NCBI GenBank assembly: GCA_028287035.1 | Contig: JAQBQL010000202.1 | Coordinates: forward strand, 1-20,389 | Direction of reading: 5' to 3' | Length of the DNA: 20,389 nt | Source of the DNA: Labilithrix sp. | Lineage (GTDB): Bacteria; Myxococcota; Polyangia; Polyangiales; Polyangiaceae | Part shown: in pieces, positions 16,279 through 20,389 of the stretch | How the letters are laid out: each line of letters opens with the position of its first letter | Numbering within the stretch: position 1 is the stretch's first letter | Made by a program: the position numbers and the translations under genes | The notes under the pieces: model-generated | Databases searched by the model: none | Seen by the model: the letters and a program-made list of their open reading frames with translations, nothing else | What the model was told of the DNA's origin: nothing

Positions 16279-16908
16279 GTGAGCCGCATCCTCGACCGCC
16301 GTACGGACCGTCTCCCGTCCTCCTTGCTGGGGACGCTCCTCGGCGCGCTGGTCGCATGCTCCGCCGTCCCGGCGTGCGGTCCCCCTCCGCCGAGCACCTC
16401 GATCGTCACGCAGGCGGGCAGCGCGCAGACGAAGCGCACCACGCCGGCCACGCCGCCCACGTTCCTGTCGTTCCAGGTCTCCGCGCAGAACCTCAACGTC
16501 GACCGGGTGGGCCTGCGGGACGGCTACCAGAAGGCCGATGGCGCCCGTGATCTCGTGTTCGAGCTCTCGCTCACCGGCACCGTCGATGCGCTCTTCGTCA
16601 TCTCCACGAACGCGAAGGGCGAGCCCGTCTACGGCCTGCGCGCCGACACCCTCGTCGGCAACGAGGAGATCCCGACCGAGCTCGGCGGCGTCATCGACAC
16701 CGGCAAGATGACGGTCGGGATCGGCGTCGCCGACGCCCGCACGAGCGCCTTCGTGAACAACGAGGTGGGCGGCCTGCACCTGCCGGACGGGCGCCACGAC
16801 CTCGTCCTCTACATGCCGAATACGGCGACGCTGAACCCGGGGAGCAACGTCCGCGTCTACGTGAAAGCGGGCGACGTGCTCTACCCCGGCCCGATCACTC
16901 CTTACTGA
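16279..16908 (+). CDS. Putative lipoprotein of unknown function
   Basis: A 209-residue protein. Residues 1-26 form a long signal sequence with basic start (SRILDRRTDR) and a hydrophobic run; LVAC with Cys27 fits a lipobox better than VPAC at Cys33. The mature protein has a Thr/Pro linker and then a compact domain (FLSFQVSAQNLNVDRVGL, LVFELSLTGTVDALFVIS, HDLVLYMPNTATLNPGSNVRVYVKAGDVLYPGP) that reads as a beta-sandwich. No family recognised. The -10-like TAGAAG fixes the GTG start. It is 53 nt upstream of the 141-residue gene, which has its own -10 candidate. Confidence 0.75.
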   Translation: MSRILDRRTDRLPSSLLGTLLGALVACSAVPACGPPPPSTSIVTQAGSAQTKRTTPATPPTFLSFQVSAQNLNVDRVGLRDGYQKADGARDLVFELSLTGTVDALFVISTNAKGEPVYGLRADTLVGNEEIPTELGGVIDTGKMTVGIGVADARTSAFVNNEVGGLHLPDGRHDLVLYMPNTATLNPGSNVRVYVKAGDVLYPGPITPY

Positions 16909-16948
16909 AGCGCGCGACAGAGCCTTTCGCCGAGCGCAATCCTTCGAT

Positions 16949-16954
16949 TAGACT
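16949..16954 (+). promoter_or_regulatory. Putative -10 element TAGACT for the 141-residue gene
   Basis: It ends 7 nt before the ATG at 16962. A TTTCGC at 16925-16930 with an 18-nt spacer is a weak -35 candidate. GGAGG at 16955-16959 is 2 nt from the ATG. Confidence 0.5.
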
Positions 16955-16961
16955 GGAGGCC

Positions 16962-17387
16962 ATGACGATCCGCGGGTGGAACGAGTCCTGGCAAGCGATG
17001 TTCGAGGGGCTCACCCGCATGAAGGCCGTCTGGCCGACCCGTGGCTGGAGCTGGGATCCGCGGCTCCTCTGCTGCACGTCGTCGTTCACGACGGAGCAGG
17101 AGCCGGCGGCACGTCACGCCGTCACCCTCGCCCTGCCGATCGAGCACACGTCGGCGACGATCGCGCGCGCTCCCCAGCAGCTGCGGGACGTCACCGAGCG
17201 CGCCGGCGGCGTCCGCGCGGGACAGATCGTGCTGTCGAACGGGCCGATCAACGGCCTCCTCGCCTACGGCCTGTGGTGGCCGTGGGGCGACGGCGAGACG
17301 GTGTCGCTGCGCGTCGGTCTCGCCGAGGTCGATCCGAACCGCGAGCCTTCCCTGAAGTTCCGGGACATCTTCGGCGTCTCGATGTAG
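16962..17387 (+). CDS. Conserved-looking hypothetical protein, 141 residues
   Basis: The protein has no signal peptide or membrane helix, so is probably cytosolic. It is rich in Trp (WNESWQAMFEGL, AVWPTRGWSWDP, GLWWPWGDG) and ends in a strand-rich segment, VSLRVGLAEVDPNREPSLKF. I do not recognise the family. Codon use is like that of its neighbours, and the ATG follows the -10-like TAGACT at 7 nt, which supports a real gene. It ends 10 nt from the convergent exonuclease gene with CCGGCCGG in the gap. Function unknown. Confidence 0.7.
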   Translation: MTIRGWNESWQAMFEGLTRMKAVWPTRGWSWDPRLLCCTSSFTTEQEPAARHAVTLALPIEHTSATIARAPQQLRDVTERAGGVRAGQIVLSNGPINGLLAYGLWWPWGDGETVSLRVGLAEVDPNREPSLKFRDIFGVSM

Positions 17388-17397
17388 CTCCGGCCGG

Positions 17398-18282
17398 TCA
17401 GACGAACCGGGCCGGCCTCGTCAGGAGATCGCGCGAGCCGACGAGGGCGCACATCTCCTCGAACGGCTTTCGCGGGACCCCGCGGTGCTCGAGGTCGGCG
17501 AGGGACTCGCGGAGCGGCACGTCGAGGACGAGCGTCGCGAGCTTCTTGTAGAGGAGCGCCTCGGCCCGGCCGGCCGCGAGCGTCGCGGCGAGGCGCGGAG
17601 CGCCCGTGACCTTCACCTCCCACCGCGCCGCGTCGTCGGGGATGCGCTCGATCGTCTCCCAGCGGGCGAGCACCGTCGCCGCCGACTTGGCGCCGAATCC
17701 GGCGAGGCCCGGGATCCCGTCCGACGTGTCGCCCACGAGGCCGAGCCAGTCCGGGATGCTCGCCGGAGCCACGCCGCGGACCTCGCGCACGACCTGCTCG
17801 TCGATGAGCTTCCGGCGGAGGCGGTCGACCTGCACGATCTTCGTACCCGTCACGACCTGACCGAGATCCTTGTCGGGGGTGAGGATGCGGACCTGCTCGA
17901 CGTCGGGCGCGAAGCGGACCGCCGCGGTGGCGAGCGCATCGTCGGCCTCGTGCTCGTTCATCGACCAGACGACGATGCCGAGCGCCTTCATCGCGAGCTC
18001 CACGATGTCGAACTGCTTGCGGATCGAGTCGGGCACGCCCTCGTCGCTCTTGTAGGCCGGGAAGAGATCGTTGCGGAACGAGCGGATCGGGTTGTCGAAC
18101 GCGATGGCGATGTGGGTCACCCGCTCGTCGGGGTCGGCGAGGAGCGCGAGCATGTTGGCGACCATGCCGACCGTCGCCTTCACGTCCATCGGCCCGTCCG
18201 CCTGCATCACGGATTTGGGCGGGCGCTGGGAAAAGTGGGCACGAAAGAGCTCGAACGTTCCGTCGACGAGGTGCACGCGCAT
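17398..18282 (-). CDS. Stand-alone 5'-3' exonuclease (PolA N-terminal/FEN type)
   Basis: A 294-residue nuclease. Acidic residues of the two-metal site are all seen: LVDG Asp7, FDNP Asp63, EADDALA Glu112/Asp114/Asp115, TPDKDLG Asp137/Asp139, and GDTSDGIPG Asp185/Asp188, which leads into the helix-3-turn-helix GFGAKSAATVL. The clamp region reads FRNDLFPAYKSDE. The family cuts 5' flaps and RNA primers on DNA; here there is no polymerase domain, as in Xni/ExoIX-like proteins. Size is normal for a lone exonuclease domain. The ATG at 18282 precedes MRVHLVDG, so the N-terminus is complete; open frame further upstream is the kinase gene's shadow. It is divergent from the kinase, 42 nt apart. Confidence 0.93.
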   Translation of the reverse strand: MRVHLVDGTFELFRAHFSQRPPKSVMQADGPMDVKATVGMVANMLALLADPDERVTHIAIAFDNPIRSFRNDLFPAYKSDEGVPDSIRKQFDIVELAMKALGIVVWSMNEHEADDALATAAVRFAPDVEQVRILTPDKDLGQVVTGTKIVQVDRLRRKLIDEQVVREVRGVAPASIPDWLGLVGDTSDGIPGLAGFGAKSAATVLARWETIERIPDDAARWEVKVTGAPRLAATLAAGRAEALLYKKLATLVLDVPLRESLADLEHRGVPRKPFEEMCALVGSRDLLTRPARFV

Positions 18283-18293
18283 GGGAGCGCCGC

Positions 18294-18303
18294 ATGATAC
18301 GCT
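18294..18303. promoter_or_regulatory. Overlapping back-to-back -10-like elements
   Basis: On the minus strand TATCAT (18294-18299) lies 11 nt before the exonuclease ATG. On the plus strand TACGCT (18298-18303) lies 21 nt before the kinase TTG. They share two bases, so polymerase could not use both at once. Confidence 0.4.
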
Positions 18304-18324
18304 GCCTTTCGCAGGAGGCTCGGG

Positions 18325-20389
18325 TTGGCGGAGGGTCACACGCGAGTCGGCACCACCGTCCGCGGCAAGTACACGGTCGATGCGTTCCTCGCGACGGGCA
18401 CGATGGCCAACGTCTACGCGGCGACGCACCGTAACGGGTCGCGCGTCGCGCTGAAGATCCTGCACAAGGAGCTCGCGAGCGATCAGGCGCTCTGCGACCG
18501 CTTCAAGCGCGAGGGCTACTTCGCCAATTCCATCGGTCACCCCGGCGTCGTGCGCGCCATCGACGACGACGTCACCGAGGACGGCGCGCCCTTCCTCGTG
18601 ATGGAGCTGCTCGAGGGCGAGACGCTCGAGGAGCGGCGGCGTCGCAAGGGCGGCAAGCTCCCGGCCGGCTGGGTGCTGCCGATGGCCGAGTCGCTGCTCG
18701 AGGTGATGGCCGCCGCGCACAAGCGCGAGGTGCTCCACCGCGACATGAAGCCGGACAACGTGTTCCTCACGAACGACGGCGAGGTGAAGATCCTCGATTT
18801 CGGCGTGGCGCGCTGGCTCGACGGGCAGGAGTCGAGCGACATGACCGCGGTCGGGATGGTGCTCGGCACGCCCGCCTTCATGCCCCCCGAGCAGGCGCTC
18901 GGGCACCGCGAGGACGTCGACGCGCAGAGCGACCTCTGGGCGGTCGGGGCCACGCTCTTCGTCGTGCTGTCTGGCGAGTCCGTGCACGAAGGCGGCGACG
19001 CCCGCGCGAAGCTCATCGCGACCGCCCGCACCGCGGCCCGCCCCCTCCAGGAGGCGGCGCCCGAGATCCCGCGCTCGGTCGCGGCGGTCATCGACCGCGC
19101 GCTCGCCTTCCACAAGGCCGACCGGTGGCCCGACGCGTCGGCGATGCGCGAGGCGCTGCGGTGGGCCAGGCTCGGGCTGCAGGACCGACCGAGCCAGGAG
19201 GTCGTGCCGAGCGCCGGGCTCGTGCCGCAGGGAAGCGTTCCGCCGATCGAGACGAAGCGCACCTTCGAGGAAGAGGAGCCCACGCTCGCTCGCCTGGCGA
19301 GCCCGCTCCGCAACGAGCCGCACGACTCGCTGCCCTGGCCGCCGCCGTCGGCGGACGTCCTCACGAGCGCGCCCCCGATCACGATGCGTAATTCGACCGG
19401 CGGGGTGCGCCCCGGCGCGCGTCCGAGCACGCCCGTGGCGCAGCGGCCCAGCCTGCGACCCACCGGGCGCGGCAGCTCGATCCCGCCGGAGTCTCCGCAG
19501 CGCGACGCACGCGACGCGCACGAGGCGAAGACCGCGACGAACCTGTCCGTCGATCCCGCCGAGGTGATGGCCGCGGCGCTCTCGGCGGCGCAGGCGGACG
19601 CCGACATCCTCGCCGGGCGTGACGAGCGGAGCGCCGCCGACAGCGCCTCGCGGCGTCCCGCGGTGAAGACGATGCCCTCGCAGGCGCGGCCGATGATGAC
19701 CGCACCGGACGCGGAACGGCCGAGCGCACCCGCGACCGAGCGCTTCCCGCAGCAGCCCGAGCCGGCGCCGGTCGAGCGCGCGATGACGGCGCCGATGGGA
19801 TCGCTCACGACCACGCCGGGGATCGGCGCCCCCGCCCCGAGCGCGGCGCCGGCGACGGACCCGCTGCCCGGCGCGCGCGGCGGCGATCTCAACCTGACGT
19901 TCACCCGGCCGATGGCGGCCATGGTGCTGCCGGCGGACTGGCCGGAGCCGCGTCCTGCGGCGGGCGAGCCGGCCTACGCGCCTGCCGCGGCGCAAGGATC
20001 CTCGCGGCCGAGCCCGCTCGTGCCCGCGGAGTACGCGGGGTACGCCTCGGCGCCGCCTCCCGACTACGGCTCCGACCACGAGCCGCCGCCCTACCCGTCC
20101 GGCTACGGGTCGCCGCCGCCGCCGCGGGACGCGATCATCACGGTCCCCGCCCAGCGCTTCCGGCAGCCGGGCGATGCGCCGGGCCCGGTGCTCGCGTCGA
20201 TCGTGAAGCCGCGCGGCGGGCGGCTGTTCCGCGTGGTGCTGCCGCTGCTGGCGGTGGTCGCGGCGGCGGCGGCGGCCGTGTTCGTGCTCCGGACACGTGC
20301 CGCGAGCGCCCGCCTCCATGCGCAGGCCGCCAGCGCCTCGGCAGCGAGCGCCTCGGCAGCGAGCGCCGCGAGCGCCGCGAGCGCCGCGA
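18325..20389 (+). CDS. Membrane-anchored eukaryotic-type Ser/Thr protein kinase, 3'-truncated
   Basis: 688 codons are visible and the frame stays open at the edge. The TTG start is chosen because GGAGG (18314-18318) stands 6 nt upstream and MAEGHTRVGTTVRGKY precedes the kinase domain. Domain marks: degenerate glycine loop ATGTMANVY at 23-31, VALK Lys44, HRDMKPDN with Asp140, DFG 158-160, GTPAFMPPEQ with Glu189, then SDLWAVGATLF; all catalytic residues are present. Residues about 280-632 are a Pro/Ala-rich, probably disordered linker. One membrane helix follows at about 637-655 (VVLPLLAVVAAAAAAVFVL), so the Ala/Ser-rich remainder should be outside the cytoplasm, an architecture known from PknB-like and myxobacterial kinases. 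Substrate unknown. Confidence 0.95.
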   Translation, partial: MAEGHTRVGTTVRGKYTVDAFLATGTMANVYAATHRNGSRVALKILHKELASDQALCDRFKREGYFANSIGHPGVVRAIDDDVTEDGAPFLVMELLEGETLEERRRRKGGKLPAGWVLPMAESLLEVMAAAHKREVLHRDMKPDNVFLTNDGEVKILDFGVARWLDGQESSDMTAVGMVLGTPAFMPPEQALGHREDVDAQSDLWAVGATLFVVLSGESVHEGGDARAKLIATARTAARPLQEAAPEIPRSVAAVIDRALAFHKADRWPDASAMREALRWARLGLQDRPSQEVVPSAGLVPQGSVPPIETKRTFEEEEPTLARLASPLRNEPHDSLPWPPPSADVLTSAPPITMRNSTGGVRPGARPSTPVAQRPSLRPTGRGSSIPPESPQRDARDAHEAKTATNLSVDPAEVMAAALSAAQADADILAGRDERSAADSASRRPAVKTMPSQARPMMTAPDAERPSAPATERFPQQPEPAPVERAMTAPMGSLTTTPGIGAPAPSAAPATDPLPGARGGDLNLTFTRPMAAMVLPADWPEPRPAAGEPAYAPAAAQGSSRPSPLVPAEYAGYASAPPPDYGSDHEPPPYPSGYGSPPPPRDAIITVPAQRFRQPGDAPGPVLASIVKPRGGRLFRVVLPLLAVVAAAAAAVFVLRTRAASARLHAQAASASAASASAASAASAASAA
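20332..20388 (+). repeat. Ala/Ser-coding tandem repeats after the kinase membrane helix
   Basis: Two exact 15-bp units (20332-20346, 20347-20361; agcgcctcggcagcg) are followed by three exact 9-bp units agcgccgcg (20362-20388). They encode a Ser-Ala run on the extracytoplasmic side and probably continue past the window. Confidence 0.85.

Noticed and set aside
17390..17415. CCGGCC / GGCCGG inverted repeat between convergent genes as bidirectional terminator
   Set aside because: Only 6 bp, mostly inside the exonuclease coding region, and such GC palindromes are common here.
18283..20319. Upstream extension of the exonuclease frame on the minus strand (973 codons in all) and a 461-codon minus frame at 18537-19922
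   Set aside because: Both are antisense to the kinase gene, whose catalytic motifs are intact. The exonuclease begins naturally at MRVHLVDG.

Overview
The window is about 20.4 kb of very GC-rich, gene-dense DNA from an uncultured-like or poorly studied bacterium, most probably a myxobacterium-type organism (Myxococcota, Polyangia-like). The clues are two large eukaryotic-type Ser/Thr kinases at the two ends, Pro/Ala/Gln-rich linkers, a lysine-rich histone H1-like protein, strong G/C third-codon bias, and heavy use of non-ATG starts (9 GTG and 1 TTG among 19 visible starts). No rRNA, tRNA, CRISPR array, insertion sequence or phage gene was seen. Taxonomy is an inference from style, not from a marker gene.

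Layout. 1-4788 (+): C-terminal part of a Ser/Thr kinase with a His/Gln/Pro-rich N-terminal region, a LuxR-type regulator with a sensor-like N-terminus, and an NCS1 nucleobase/hydantoin-type permease. 4769-6163 (-): a single-pass membrane protein overlapping the permease tail-to-tail, and a histone H1-like protein. 6289-11822 (-): a UgpBAEC-like CUT1 ABC importer with a LicC-like nucleotidyltransferase at its head. This set is interrupted by a gene on the opposite strand (8037-8699), so the permease genes are separated from the binding protein and ATPase genes. 11875-12681 (+): a calcineurin-like metallophosphoesterase, divergent from the nucleotidyltransferase. 12687-13732 (-): a small two-TM protein with a PH-like tail and a Gly/Tyr-rich lipoprotein. 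13793-16203 (-): a DUF2804 protein translationally coupled to an APC-family amino acid permease. 16279-17387 (+): a lipoprotein and a 141-residue protein, both unrecognised. 17398-18282 (-): a stand-alone 5'-3' exonuclease of the PolA N-terminal/FEN type. 18325-20389 (+): a second, membrane-anchored Ser/Thr kinase that runs off the right edge.

How the parts may work together. The importer, the LicC-like transferase and the phosphoesterase could form a phospho-alcohol (glycerol-phosphate or phosphocholine) uptake and activation unit; this is a hypothesis from family membership and position. Seven genes share a TA(G/C)-type -10-like hexamer ending only 6-8 nt before the start codon, suggesting that leaderless or nearly leaderless transcripts are common here. 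The most notable items are this promoter pattern, the split (non-contiguous) transporter operon with a CTAG shared as stop codon by both strands, and a kinase with DFN in place of DFG plus an insertion of about 80 residues in its C-lobe.
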